A DNA stretch of 64,000 nt from Verrucomicrobiota bacterium (GTDB lineage: Bacteria > Verrucomicrobiota > Verrucomicrobiia > Opitutales > Opitutaceae): the NCBI GenBank assembly GCA_023391285.1, contig JAEWBF010000131.1:1-64000 (forward strand), given 5' to 3'. The notes beneath the pieces were generated by a model, which saw only the letters and a list, made by a program, of their open reading frames with translations, was not told where the DNA came from and did no database searches. Both the position numbers and the translations under genes were made by a program. Below, one piece after another: positions 38,901-47,196 of this stretch (position 1 is the stretch's first letter; each line of letters begins with the position of its first letter).

Positions 38901-39911
38901 GATCATTTTCTCGGCGAGCTTGCGGCGGGTGGAGGCGATGGCGCCGAGGAGGCCGGACCAGCTTTCGACGGCGTAGCCGCCGGCGAGGATTTCGCGGAGG
39001 AAAGCGGAGGCGACGCGGAGGAATTTGGCTTCGCCGAAAACGGGAATGGGGCCGGAGTTTTCGTCGAGCTTGTTGATGAAAAGACGTTTTGAGCGGAGGA
39101 GCGCGCGAGGCTGGTCGGGATAGTCGACGAAGATCTTCAGGCACGCGGGGCTGAAGGAGTCGGCGCGGACATCGACGAGGCCGTAGAAGGCGGATTTGAG
39201 CGCTTGGGGAAAGTTGGGGTGATGGAGGAGAACATCTTCGCGCTCCTTGCCCCAGATGAGGCGATTTTCGGAGTTGCAGCCGATGGTGGCGGCGAGGCGC
39301 GCGATGGTGCGGGACGTCGAGAAGGCCCAGCCGGAGACGCGGAATTTTTCGTAGTGGGCGTTGACCCAGTTGTCGGGAAGGTCGAGGAAGCCGGCGAGGT
39401 CGTTTTCGGGGAGCATCTCCGTCTGGTTGACGGTGATCTCGGCGAGGACGCGTTTGGCTTCGGCGCGAAGGGCGGCGGCGGGTTCGAAGTGGAAATGTCG
39501 ATACAGGTAGTAGAGACTTTCGGGGACGAGGGCGGTGCGGAGACGTGGCTTGGGCTGGGAAGCGGGGAGTTTGTCGCCGGACGTGGTAACGGACGTGCGG
39601 AAGAACTCCTGCCAGGTGTTGTCAGGACGCAGGACCTCGAGGGTAAGGGTTTGGGCGCCGAGCCACGGACGGACGTTGACGCGGAAACCGGCTTTGGCGG
39701 CGGACGGGGAGTTGTTGAAATGGGCGCCGAGATCTGGGCGGTCGAGGCCCTTGATGCCGTAGAAGATAACGCCGTCGAGTTTCGCGCGCAGGTCGAGGAG
39801 TTCGGCTCCGTCCTTGGCATGGACCCAGCCGCGGATGTCGGCGGTTTCTTCGGTGAGGTGCCAGTCGCTGGGTTGATCGATGAAGAAGAAGCAGGAGTCG
39901 TTTCCTTGCAT
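35907..39911 (-). CDS. Multidomain glycosyltransferase GT2-GT2-GT4, all domains intact
   Basis: This 1,334-residue cytoplasmic protein is a paralogue of the hybrid at 29629, with the same domain order. Two N-terminal beta-rich domains lie at about 5-110 and 180-285. The first GT2 domain starts at 387 (PKISIVVPTYNTP) and keeps the DxD-type AFVDHDDLLP with acidic residues at 476-479. The second GT2 starts near 650 (NVTIVIPTRDRAELL, VLHLNNDIEAREPGW, VTGACLITRTDLY), and a GT4 domain from about 980 ends with EESFPRVLLEAATF. One chain therefore holds three transferase sites, which suits stepwise building of an oligosaccharide. It is the first minus-strand gene beside the divergent gap at 39912-40128. 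The ATG at 39911 is the only start that keeps the first beta-domain complete. Confidence 0.9.
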   Translation of the reverse strand: MQGNDSCFFFIDQPSDWHLTEETADIRGWVHAKDGAELLDLRAKLDGVIFYGIKGLDRPDLGAHFNNSPSAAKAGFRVNVRPWLGAQTLTLEVLRPDNTWQEFFRTSVTTSGDKLPASQPKPRLRTALVPESLYYLYRHFHFEPAAALRAEAKRVLAEITVNQTEMLPENDLAGFLDLPDNWVNAHYEKFRVSGWAFSTSRTIARLAATIGCNSENRLIWGKEREDVLLHHPNFPQALKSAFYGLVDVRADSFSPACLKIFVDYPDQPRALLRSKRLFINKLDENSGPIPVFGEAKFLRVASAFLREILAGGYAVESWSGLLGAIASTRRKLAEKMIRGRQRPAPVPAVVSRAKEPYDLWAHHNRLTPRLLNFLKSEGEKISNRGPKISIVVPTYNTPANFLDELIDCVRAQVYTNWELCVADDASPQPHVAKRLAAAAKQDPRIKFTIREKNGHISAATNSALDLATGDYIAFVDHDDLLPADALLHVAEAIVAHPSADLLYTDEDKIDATGRRYDAQLKGAWSPEMAITHNYIHHLTVIRRSVVERAGRLRLGYEGAQDIDLLLRCFELIENQNVIHVPFVCYHWRAHEESTASKGDQKGYLFDAARRGIADAVKRRGLRAEVFLPPLMKDYALSLHQLKWDPSLLAENNVTIVIPTRDRAELLSACVASLDRTVNWDHVRLIIVDDGSTEPAALTLLAHLESRPYCRILRSGTRERFATASADKTTSDLAFNYSHLVNLGTAAAETPLVLHLNNDIEAREPGWLEDLVGWMSVPGVGVVGARLVHPDDTLNHAGIWIAPNGGLAHGMFVGLPKDDLGYLFLPHAARNVSAVTGACLITRTDLYKKLGGFDETDFQVAYNDVDYCLRAAAAGFRTVYTPQSTLVHLGSASRGNSYTEKEHLAFVRRYPNYRDPYISEIAQFASPSFRLNPYDHRFSRRSLKLRMGVVTHNLRLEGAPLFILEYARYFAKQQGWEVRVYSPMEGPLRKSFEEAGLSVEVLDLDPLLKSETADTFRRETEKLAALPTWKDIDLLIGNTMLSYWVVPLAQKLNLPAALYIHESNAPRRFFSEHNLASPEVIPLIEDAMRDATRVVFIAEATRKIFADLNAHDNFRLINSWIDVERIERFMAQHSKEELRRKYGIPQNATVIVNVGSVCQRKGQHIYIRAIDHLLKQHGPELAQHGPLEFIMVGAREGLYLDTIKQDIELLGITNTRLVPETFDVYDWYRVADIFCCTSFEESFPRVLLEAATFRLPVVSTNVNGIPEMFVNNDEAYLIGAGDYHKLAATLKTALDRHYAGDTKMISMAYTRVSRFYDARISLPVHVAMAREIYFG

Positions 39912-40082
39912 GAAAGGAGCCGATTAGAGCGGGAAGGGCGTTGGGCAGACAAGCGCAGTTTTGCCGGCGGGAGCAGGTGGAAGCGGAGGTGATAAATGCG
40001 GCCGAATGCACGAGGGCGATAGCGGGTTGGCGCGAGGAGATGGTCTTGGGGCGTGATGGCGGCGCGAGCGGCGGAACGTCCG

Positions 40083-40112
40083 TTGACAAGCCGGCGGGCC
40101 GCGTGGTTTGAA
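40083..40112 (+). promoter_or_regulatory. Possible sigma-70-type promoter of the plus-strand GT-C pair
   Basis: A perfect TTGACA lies at 40083-40088. With 17-18 bases of spacing, only a weak -10-like gtttgaa follows. It sits 41 bases before the ATG at 40129, in the divergent gap after the hybrid glycosyltransferase. The poor -10 keeps confidence low. Confidence 0.25.
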
Positions 40113-40128
40113 CAAACGTCTTTCCCGT

Positions 40129-42288
40129 ATGAATCCTGTATCCACGTCGGCAGGCGCCGATCGTTCCAGCCAGAGCGAATCTTCCGTCGACGGAGATGTG
40201 GATGCGTCGAACCTGCGGAAGGATGATCGGCTCGATCGGGGGTTTCTGGTGGCGGTGTTTGTGGCGGCGCTGGTGGCGAACTTCTATCTCGTTACCTACA
40301 ACTGGAGTGCGGGATTTTTGATTGGGCACGAGTTTCGTCAGGCGCAGACGGCGATGATCGCCGAGTATATCGACAAGCAGAATAATTTCTCGCTGCGCTA
40401 CCAGACGCCGATCTTTGGGAAGCCCTGGATGGCGCCGCTGGAGTTTCCGCTCTATCAATGGGCGGTGGTGGGGGTGAGCCGCGCGACGGGGTGGCCGCAT
40501 CATGAAAGTGCGCGAGCGGTCGGGGTGGCGTCGCTCTATTTGGCGTTGCCTGCGCTGTATTTACTGCTTGGGCGGGCGGGGTTGAGGCCGGTGCGGCGAT
40601 TGCTGCCGCTGGCGCTCGTTTTGGCGACCCCGGTGTATATCTTTTATTCGCGGTCGTTTTTGATGGATGTGACCACGATGATGCTTTCGGCGTGGTTTTT
40701 GGCGTGCTTCGTCGAAGCGATGAAGACGCGCCGATTCGGATGGCTCGTGGCGGCGGCGCTGACGGGGACGGCGGCGGGGCTAATCAAGAGCCTGGTATTT
40801 TTTGTGTGGTTGTTTCCGGCGTTCTTGTTTGGCGCGTGGTGTCTTTGGCAGGATTTCAAGAACAAGCGTGGCGGGCGGGCGATGGCAGAAACCATCGGGT
40901 GGGGTGTGGGTGCGGTGGTGGGGCCGGCGGTGGCGGTAACCTGGTGGGTGAAGTTTACGGATGCGATCAAGGAGGCGAATCCCTCGACGGTGTTCATGAC
41001 GTCGAAGAATCTGACGGAAGGAAATTTCGGGATGTATGAGTTGGGGGCGCGGATTTCGCGTGAGACCTGGCATTGGTTGTTGGAGTGCTGGTCGCAGGCG
41101 ATTGCGCAGCCGTGGGTGATTGGCGTGTTAGTGCTCGGAGGCGCGGCGATGTTGCGCGGGGAGCGCTGGCGGGTGTTGGGAGCGGCGGGGTTGTTTTTGG
41201 CGGCGCAGATGATGTTTCCGTATGCGTATGCGTATCAGGATTATTATTTCATCGCGGCGGCGGTGTTTGTGGTATGCGCGTTTGGGTTTGTGGTGAATGG
41301 GTGGTTCGATTTGCGGGCGCCGCGGGGGCTTAGGTGGTTGCTCGTGTTATTGCCCTTCGCGCCGATGTATCACGCGTATGCGCGCTATTATTTCGAGATG
41401 CAGCGCGTGGAGAGCGATGGCGGCACGGGGCTGACGCATGCGTTGCGCGGCTTCCTGCCGAAAGGCAGCGTGTTGATCATTTCGGGGACGGATTGGTCGG
41501 CGATTATTCCGTATTATTCGAAGCAGCGGGCGTTGATGATTCGCAACGGACTCGAGTGGGACGTCGATTACCTGAAGCGGGCGTTCGACACGTTGGAGGA
41601 CGAGCACGTCTCGGCGTTGGTGCTGGTGGGAGGGCAACGCGAGAATCAGACGCTGCGGGAGCTGGCGACGGAGCGTTTTGATTTGGAAACGACGCCGACG
41701 TTCTCGCACACCTCCGCGGACGTTTATGTGAGTAACTTGTATCGTGACATCGTGGTCGCGCGAGCGCGGGAGGCTATTCGGCCGGAAGGTATTTCGTCTT
41801 CGGCGGATCCGGATCGGCCGCCGACGGCGGTGAACCGGCCCAGGATGGTGACGCGCGGGATGGCCGAGACGATGTTCGGGATGATGCATCCGGCGCCGGT
41901 GCAGGTGCGGCTGCAGTTCGGCTATGATTTGTGGTGGGTGAACGATCTGGAAACGATCGCGGCGCATCCGGACGCGGATCTTTGGATTCCGGCTCCGGCG
42001 AATGCGAAGGAAGTGGAATGGCACTTTGGCATCAGGCCGGACGCCTACGAACGGAACGACAAAACGAATGGTGTGGAGTTTATCATCGATATCGAAGGCG
42101 CGGACGGGGCGGAACGTCGGGCGTATCATCGGGTGTTGGATCCGGCGACACGTGCTGAAGACCGCGGATTGCAGCGGGAAGTGATCCCGATTCAGGCGGC
42201 AGCGGGAGAGCGGCTGGTGTTTCGCACGCGGTCGAACGGGAGTTATTCTTTTGACTGGGCCTATTGGGTTAAGATCAACGTGCGTTGA
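40129..42288 (+). CDS. GT39-like membrane glycosyltransferase with C-terminal module
   Basis: This 719-residue protein is a paralogue of the proteins at 7257 and 42330. It opens with a hydrophilic cytoplasmic tail of about 40 residues, then about ten helices. The outer loop reads HEFRQAQTAMIAEYI, then APLEFPLYQW, and YAYQDYYFIAAAVF lies in a late segment. The soluble part ends in one DRG-Q/DW module (about 630-719) with TNGVEFIIDIEG, AEDRGLQREVIPIQ and SFDWAYWVKINV. The ATG at 40129 is chosen over an in-frame TTG at 40108. It is the first of two plus-strand genes. Shared loops suggest the same donor type as its two paralogues; the sugar is unknown. Confidence 0.82.
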   Translation: MNPVSTSAGADRSSQSESSVDGDVDASNLRKDDRLDRGFLVAVFVAALVANFYLVTYNWSAGFLIGHEFRQAQTAMIAEYIDKQNNFSLRYQTPIFGKPWMAPLEFPLYQWAVVGVSRATGWPHHESARAVGVASLYLALPALYLLLGRAGLRPVRRLLPLALVLATPVYIFYSRSFLMDVTTMMLSAWFLACFVEAMKTRRFGWLVAAALTGTAAGLIKSLVFFVWLFPAFLFGAWCLWQDFKNKRGGRAMAETIGWGVGAVVGPAVAVTWWVKFTDAIKEANPSTVFMTSKNLTEGNFGMYELGARISRETWHWLLECWSQAIAQPWVIGVLVLGGAAMLRGERWRVLGAAGLFLAAQMMFPYAYAYQDYYFIAAAVFVVCAFGFVVNGWFDLRAPRGLRWLLVLLPFAPMYHAYARYYFEMQRVESDGGTGLTHALRGFLPKGSVLIISGTDWSAIIPYYSKQRALMIRNGLEWDVDYLKRAFDTLEDEHVSALVLVGGQRENQTLRELATERFDLETTPTFSHTSADVYVSNLYRDIVVARAREAIRPEGISSSADPDRPPTAVNRPRMVTRGMAETMFGMMHPAPVQVRLQFGYDLWWVNDLETIAAHPDADLWIPAPANAKEVEWHFGIRPDAYERNDKTNGVEFIIDIEGADGAERRAYHRVLDPATRAEDRGLQREVIPIQAAAGERLVFRTRSNGSYSFDWAYWVKINVR

Positions 42289-42329
42289 CGCGAACGCATT
42301 TCGTCCCTGAGAATCCCATCCATTATCTG

Positions 42330-44399
42330 ATGACTACTTCGTTTGCGGTCCGCAAAGAATGGGCGGCCTTTCTTCTCGTTCTGGCGGCGATGGCGGGACA
42401 CTTGTGGTGGGCGACGCGGGGGTGGGAGATCCGCGGGATGTCCGGGCATGAGTTTCGTCAGGCGCAGACGGCACTGACGGTGCAGGCGATGCAGGAGGAT
42501 GGGTTTCGGCTGGATTATTCGACGCCGGTGTTCGGGCAGCCGTGGTCGGTGCCGTTCGAGTTTCCGGCCTATCAATTTGCGACGGCGGAAATGTCGCGAG
42601 TGACGGGAATGGACATCATAACGGCGGGGCGATGCGTGAGCCTGATCGCGTTTTACCTCGCGTTCGCGGGCGTGGTGCGGGTGTTGCGACGGATTGGATT
42701 CTCGCCGATGGGCGCGGCGCTGGGGGCGCTGCCGATGTTGTTTGCGCCGGTTTATCTGCTGTATTCGCGCGCGGTGATGATCGAGTCCACGGCGCTGGCG
42801 GCGTCGGTGTGGTTTTTGTATTGGCTGGTGTGTTACAGACTGGAGCGGCGCTGGTGGCAGTTTGGTGCGGCGTTGATTTTTGGCGTGGCGGCGGTGTTGG
42901 TGAAGTCGACGACGTGGGCGGTGTTTTGCGTGCCGTCGGCGCTGTGGGGCTTGAGCGACGTGTGGCGGGCGCGGGCGCGCGGGTGGAAGGCGTGGGGCGC
43001 GATTGCCGAAGATGTCTTTCTGCTCGGACTGCCGCTGTTGGCGGTGGGGTTCGGGTGGGTGTGGATCACCGATCGGATCAAGGAAATGAATCCGCTCGCG
43101 GCGTTTACGGTGTCGAGTGAGTTGAAGTATTTCAACTTTGGCACCTGGGCGCAGCGTTGGGATCCGGACGTATGGAAGGCGTTATGGCGCCACTGGAATA
43201 CGGCAGTGATGCCGTGGTGGGGGCTGGTCCTGGCGGTCGCTGGCGTGGTCGTGCTCGCGGGAAGGAATCGCGGGATAGCGGCGCTCGGTTTGGTGGCGTT
43301 TCTCGCGGGCCAGGCGATCTTCATCAATCTCTACGCCATCCACGAATACTATTTCTACGCCACCGCTTTGTTCGCATGCGGCGCGTTGGGCGTGGGCGTA
43401 GCGGCGTTTTGGGATGGAGCGCGATGGGGGCAGGCGGGCAGATGGTTGGGTCTTGCGACGCTGACCGTTGTGGCGGTCGGGCAGTTCGTGGCGTATCGAA
43501 GCCAGTTTTATCTGGTGCAGGTGGCGCCAAACAGCGGTGACTCAGGATTGATTCAAGCGATCCGCAGGCTCACGAAGCCGGACGAGATGGTCGTGGTGCA
43601 TTCGGGAGGGTGGAGTTCCGAGCTGCCGTTTAGAACTCACCGGCGGATGATGATGATCCCGGACAGCCAGATGTTCCATCGGCCGGAAGCGGTGCGGAAG
43701 AGCATCCAATTGCAGCGGGATTTACGGGTGCCGCTGGTGATCTTTCTGGGTGAGTCTCGCGGGCATGCGGACTGGGTGCTCGAGCGGAGTGAGGATTTTG
43801 CGTTGGAGTTGGTGCCTCTCTTCACGTGGATGGGAGACGCGACCGTTTACGCTGCGAGGGATTCGTTTATGCAGATGCGGGCCGTGCTGGAGAAGGAAAG
43901 TTTCCACGGCGTGTCGTTGTCGCCTTCGGAGAACGTGCTGCTGTTGAAGGAACCGGTGGCGATCGCGAGCCTGCCGGAAGCAGAAGAAATCGTGAAGACG
44001 ATGAGTCCGCCGGCGGAAACGGGATCATTTCCCTTTGGCGTAAACTTCTACGACGTGGATGGCGGGAAGATGCTGCTCGCGCACAGTCCGACGGAGCTGA
44101 TTTTTCCCATCCCGCCGGGATCGACGCGGGTGGAGGTTGGATACCGGATGGATTCACAGGTCTTCGAGAAGCCGACGTTCGATGGTGTGTATGTCATCAT
44201 AGAAGTGAGAAAACCCGGCAAACAGGCCGCGATGCTGCATCGGGAGTGGGTGACGCCGTGGGGCGATCGGTCGCCGCGACGGATCGCGGTGCCGCTGGGT
44301 GAGCATACGGACGGGAAGCTGGCGTTTCTGGTGCTGCCGGGACCGGGTGCGAACAATACGTTCGATTGGGCGTTGCTGGAGTATTTGCGTATCCGTTGA
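42330..44399 (+). CDS. GT39-like membrane glycosyltransferase with divergent module
   Basis: This 689-residue protein follows the previous gene by 41 bp and is its paralogue. The outer loop reads HEFRQAQTALTVQAM, then VPFEFPAYQF. AIHEYYFYATALFA closely matches the protein at 7257. About ten helices span residues 10-380. The C-terminal module (from about 600) is divergent: the DRG-Q turn is replaced by GDRSPRRIAVPLG, while GPGANNTFDWALLEYL is kept. An alternative TTG start at 42285, overlapping the upstream stop, would add 15 residues; I prefer the ATG because a helix soon follows. Recent duplication with its neighbour is likely. Confidence 0.82.
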   Translation: MTTSFAVRKEWAAFLLVLAAMAGHLWWATRGWEIRGMSGHEFRQAQTALTVQAMQEDGFRLDYSTPVFGQPWSVPFEFPAYQFATAEMSRVTGMDIITAGRCVSLIAFYLAFAGVVRVLRRIGFSPMGAALGALPMLFAPVYLLYSRAVMIESTALAASVWFLYWLVCYRLERRWWQFGAALIFGVAAVLVKSTTWAVFCVPSALWGLSDVWRARARGWKAWGAIAEDVFLLGLPLLAVGFGWVWITDRIKEMNPLAAFTVSSELKYFNFGTWAQRWDPDVWKALWRHWNTAVMPWWGLVLAVAGVVVLAGRNRGIAALGLVAFLAGQAIFINLYAIHEYYFYATALFACGALGVGVAAFWDGARWGQAGRWLGLATLTVVAVGQFVAYRSQFYLVQVAPNSGDSGLIQAIRRLTKPDEMVVVHSGGWSSELPFRTHRRMMMIPDSQMFHRPEAVRKSIQLQRDLRVPLVIFLGESRGHADWVLERSEDFALELVPLFTWMGDATVYAARDSFMQMRAVLEKESFHGVSLSPSENVLLLKEPVAIASLPEAEEIVKTMSPPAETGSFPFGVNFYDVDGGKMLLAHSPTELIFPIPPGSTRVEVGYRMDSQVFEKPTFDGVYVIIEVRKPGKQAAMLHREWVTPWGDRSPRRIAVPLGEHTDGKLAFLVLPGPGANNTFDWALLEYLRIR

Positions 44400-44503
44400 T
44401 TGGATAGCGGCAAAGCGTCTCAGGGCGTTGGCGCGCGAACACAAAATCGCGGGATTGGCAGGCCGGAACTTTTGCGACAACCGTTCGTCACCTCCGCTAC
44501 CCC

Positions 44504-46309
44504 ATGGCTTTTGTCACTCCTGAAACGGCGCAGAAAAATTACGATGTGGTGATTGTCGGTTCCGGCGCCGGCGGAGGACAGACGGCGTATACGTTGTGCA
44601 TGGAAGGCGCCAAGGTGTTGATCCTCGAAGCGGGACGGAACTACGACGTCGTGAAGGAGACGCCGATGTTTCAGACGAATGGCGAGGCGCCGCTGGGCGG
44701 TTCGGGCACGCCGGACAAGCCGTTTGGATTTCACGACGCGACCATCGACGGCGGGTGGACCGTGCCGGGCGAGCCGTATGTGAGCGCGTCGGACGATCCG
44801 CGGCAGAAGTTCATGTGGTGGCGTTCGCGGATGCTGGGCGGACGAACGAATCACTGGGCGCGGATCTCGCTGCGGAACGGCGTCTATGATTTCAAGCCGC
44901 ACAGTCGCGACGGACTGGGTTTCGACTGGCCGATTTCGTATGAGGATGTGGCGCCGTATTACGACAAGGTCGAGATGTTGATCGGCGTTTATGGCGGCGA
45001 GGAGGATTTGGAAAACACGCCGGCGTCGCCGAAAGGGATCCTGCAGCCGCCGCCGAAGCCGCGACTCGGCGAGCTGATGATCAAGAAGCATGGCGCGAAG
45101 TTCGGCGTGCCGGTGATCGCGGCGCATCGCGCGGTGCTCACGAAGCCGATGGATCACGTGAACATCCCGCCGAAGCTGCACCCGAACAATCCGAAGGCGC
45201 AGCGTATCCTGGCGGCGGATATGCAGAAGCGCGCGGCGTGTTTCTGGGCGACGCCCTGCGGGCGGGGCTGCTCGATCCGCGCGAACTATCAATCGACGAC
45301 GGTGCATCTGCCGCCGGCGTTGGAGACGGGAAATCTCGACGTGCTCACGGACGCGATGGCGCGCGAGATCACGCACGATGAGACGGGGAAGGCGACCGGA
45401 GTGACGTTTGTCGACAAGCGAACCGGGCGCGATGCGCACGTGCGCGGCCGGATTATCGTCGTCGCGGCGAGCGCGTGCGAATCGGTGCGGTTGCTGCTGA
45501 ATTCGAAGTCGACGCGTTTTGCGAACGGGCTCGGCAATTCCAGCGGGCTGGTTGGGAAATACATCATGGACACCGTGGGCACGGGCGTGAGCGGGCAGAT
45601 TCCGGCACTCGAAAACCTGCCGTCGCTCAACGACGACGGCGCCGGCGGAATGCATCTCTACGCGCCCTGGTGGCTTTATCAGGAACAGCTCGCGGGGAAG
45701 CTGAATTTTGCGCGCGGGTATCACATCGAACTCGGCAGTCCCGGGAAGCAGATGCCGAGCGTGACTACCTTCGCGGGGCTGGAGTTCGTGACGAAGGGGA
45801 GCTACGGGCGGAAGTTCAAGGAAGACGCGCGGCGGTATTATGGGTCGTTCATCTCGATGTCGGGCCGCGGAGAGATGATTCCGAACGAGAAATCGTTCTG
45901 CGAGTTGGATCCGGAGTTGAAGGACAAGTGGGGGATTCCGGTGCTGCGGTTTCACTGGGAATGGTCGGAGCACGAGATCAACCAGGTGGCGCACATGCGG
46001 AAGACGTTCCGGGACATCGTCGAATCGATGGGCGGCAACGTGCGCCATTCGCCGGCGACGAATCCGCGCGACTTTATCGCGAGAGGCGGCGAGATCATTC
46101 ACGAAGTCGGCGGCACGATCATGGGCGCGGATGCGCGAAAGTCGGTGACGAATCAGTGGGGGCAGTTGTGGGACGTGAAGAATGTGTTTCTGACGGACGG
46201 CGCGCCGTTTCCTTCGAATGCCGACAAGAACCCGACGTTGACGATCATGGCGCTGGCGTGGCGCGCGGCGGATTACATGCTCGACGAGATGAAGAAGGGG
46301 AATCTGTAA
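44504..46309 (+). CDS. GMC family FAD-dependent oxidoreductase
   Basis: This 601-residue glucose-methanol-choline oxidoreductase probably oxidises a sugar or alcohol. The FAD-binding Rossmann motif VVIVGSGAGGGQTAY lies at residues 15-29, followed by VLILEAGRNYDV. MLGGRTNHWARISLR holds the GMC pattern that contacts the flavin. The C-terminal active site shows IIHEVGGTIMG and the GMC signature NPTLTIMALAWRAAD. It has no signal peptide of its own. The next gene encodes a gluconate-2-dehydrogenase subunit 3-like protein with a twin-arginine leader, so the two may be exported together, by analogy with membrane-bound gluconate dehydrogenases. No cytochrome c subunit is encoded nearby, so the electron acceptor is unclear. 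Confidence 0.9.
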   Translation: MAFVTPETAQKNYDVVIVGSGAGGGQTAYTLCMEGAKVLILEAGRNYDVVKETPMFQTNGEAPLGGSGTPDKPFGFHDATIDGGWTVPGEPYVSASDDPRQKFMWWRSRMLGGRTNHWARISLRNGVYDFKPHSRDGLGFDWPISYEDVAPYYDKVEMLIGVYGGEEDLENTPASPKGILQPPPKPRLGELMIKKHGAKFGVPVIAAHRAVLTKPMDHVNIPPKLHPNNPKAQRILAADMQKRAACFWATPCGRGCSIRANYQSTTVHLPPALETGNLDVLTDAMAREITHDETGKATGVTFVDKRTGRDAHVRGRIIVVAASACESVRLLLNSKSTRFANGLGNSSGLVGKYIMDTVGTGVSGQIPALENLPSLNDDGAGGMHLYAPWWLYQEQLAGKLNFARGYHIELGSPGKQMPSVTTFAGLEFVTKGSYGRKFKEDARRYYGSFISMSGRGEMIPNEKSFCELDPELKDKWGIPVLRFHWEWSEHEINQVAHMRKTFRDIVESMGGNVRHSPATNPRDFIARGGEIIHEVGGTIMGADARKSVTNQWGQLWDVKNVFLTDGAPFPSNADKNPTLTIMALAWRAADYMLDEMKKGNL

Positions 46310-46343
46310 GGGGCGGCGAAGGTAGCGGAAAAAACACCATATC

Positions 46344-46997
46344 ATGAATACGCCTGAACTTCCCCGGATCGATCGACGCACGGCCATCAAGTGGATGCTG
46401 ACGGCGTCGGCGAGCCTCGCGATGGCGCCGCATTTTTCGTTTGGGCAGCAACTGGCCACGGCGTTCGAAGGCGCCGGCTACGGCACGGATCCGTTTCTCA
46501 ACAAGAGTTACAAACCGGGCGAGTTCTGGTCGCTCACGCTTACGGCGGCGCAACGTCAGACCGTGGCTGCGCTGTGCGACGTGATCATCCCGGCGGACGC
46601 GAAATCGCCGAGCGCGTCGGCGGTGGGGGTGCACGACTTCATCGACGAGTGGATCAGCGCTCCGTATCCGGCGCAGGTGGCGGACCGGACGTTGATTCTG
46701 GACGGATTGCAGTGGCTCGAAGCGGAGTCGCAGCGGCGCTTCGGTCTTGCTTTTGTGAATACGATCGCGCGGCAGAAAACGATGCTGTGCGACGACATTC
46801 GCTATGAGCCCGACGCGAAAGAGGAGTTCAAGGGGCCGGCGAAGTTTTTTGCGCGGGTCCGCGATCTGACGGCAGCCGGTTTCTACACCACGCCGCAAGG
46901 CATGAAGGATGTGGGCTATATCGGTAATGTGCCGTTGGCGACGTTCGATGGGCCGCCGGCGGAGTTGATCAAGCAGCTCGGGTTGGAAGGGATTTAG
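46344..46997 (+). CDS. Gluconate 2-dehydrogenase subunit 3-like protein
   Basis: This 217-residue partner protein starts with a likely Tat leader: RIDRRTAIKWMLTAS, with twin arginines followed by a hydrophobic stretch ending in ASLAMAP. The mature part matches the subunit 3 pattern LTAAQRQTVAALCDVIIPAD, then HDFIDEWIS and FYTTPQGMKDVGYIGN. Subunit 3 proteins assist a GMC-type catalytic subunit and may carry it through the Tat pathway; this is family knowledge. The gene lies 34 bp after the GMC gene, so the two form one unit. The molecular role of subunit 3 is not settled. Confidence 0.87.
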   Translation: MNTPELPRIDRRTAIKWMLTASASLAMAPHFSFGQQLATAFEGAGYGTDPFLNKSYKPGEFWSLTLTAAQRQTVAALCDVIIPADAKSPSASAVGVHDFIDEWISAPYPAQVADRTLILDGLQWLEAESQRRFGLAFVNTIARQKTMLCDDIRYEPDAKEEFKGPAKFFARVRDLTAAGFYTTPQGMKDVGYIGNVPLATFDGPPAELIKQLGLEGI

Positions 46998-47196
46998 ACG
47001 GTCTGAAGTGACCGGACCGGAGACCGGCTTGGCACGTTTCGCGTGGTTGCGGATTGCCTGTTTGTTTCGCGGAGGATTGCAGATCGCGGGTGCAGGCGGC
47101 GGAGTTTTTTCCGGGCCGCTCTTTTTTTACTGCGGTGGGTTCAAGCCGTTAGTGGCGGAAGAGGTGCGGCGGCACGCGCGAAGCTGGAGGGGAGGC

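Noticed and set aside
47101..47135. Possible terminator before the SDR gene (GCGG...CCGC followed by T)
   Set aside because: The stem is only about four base pairs, too weak to call.
47008..47196. Upstream extension of the SDR gene
   Set aside because: The extra codons show no SDR similarity, and a strong ribosome site stands directly before ATG 47197.
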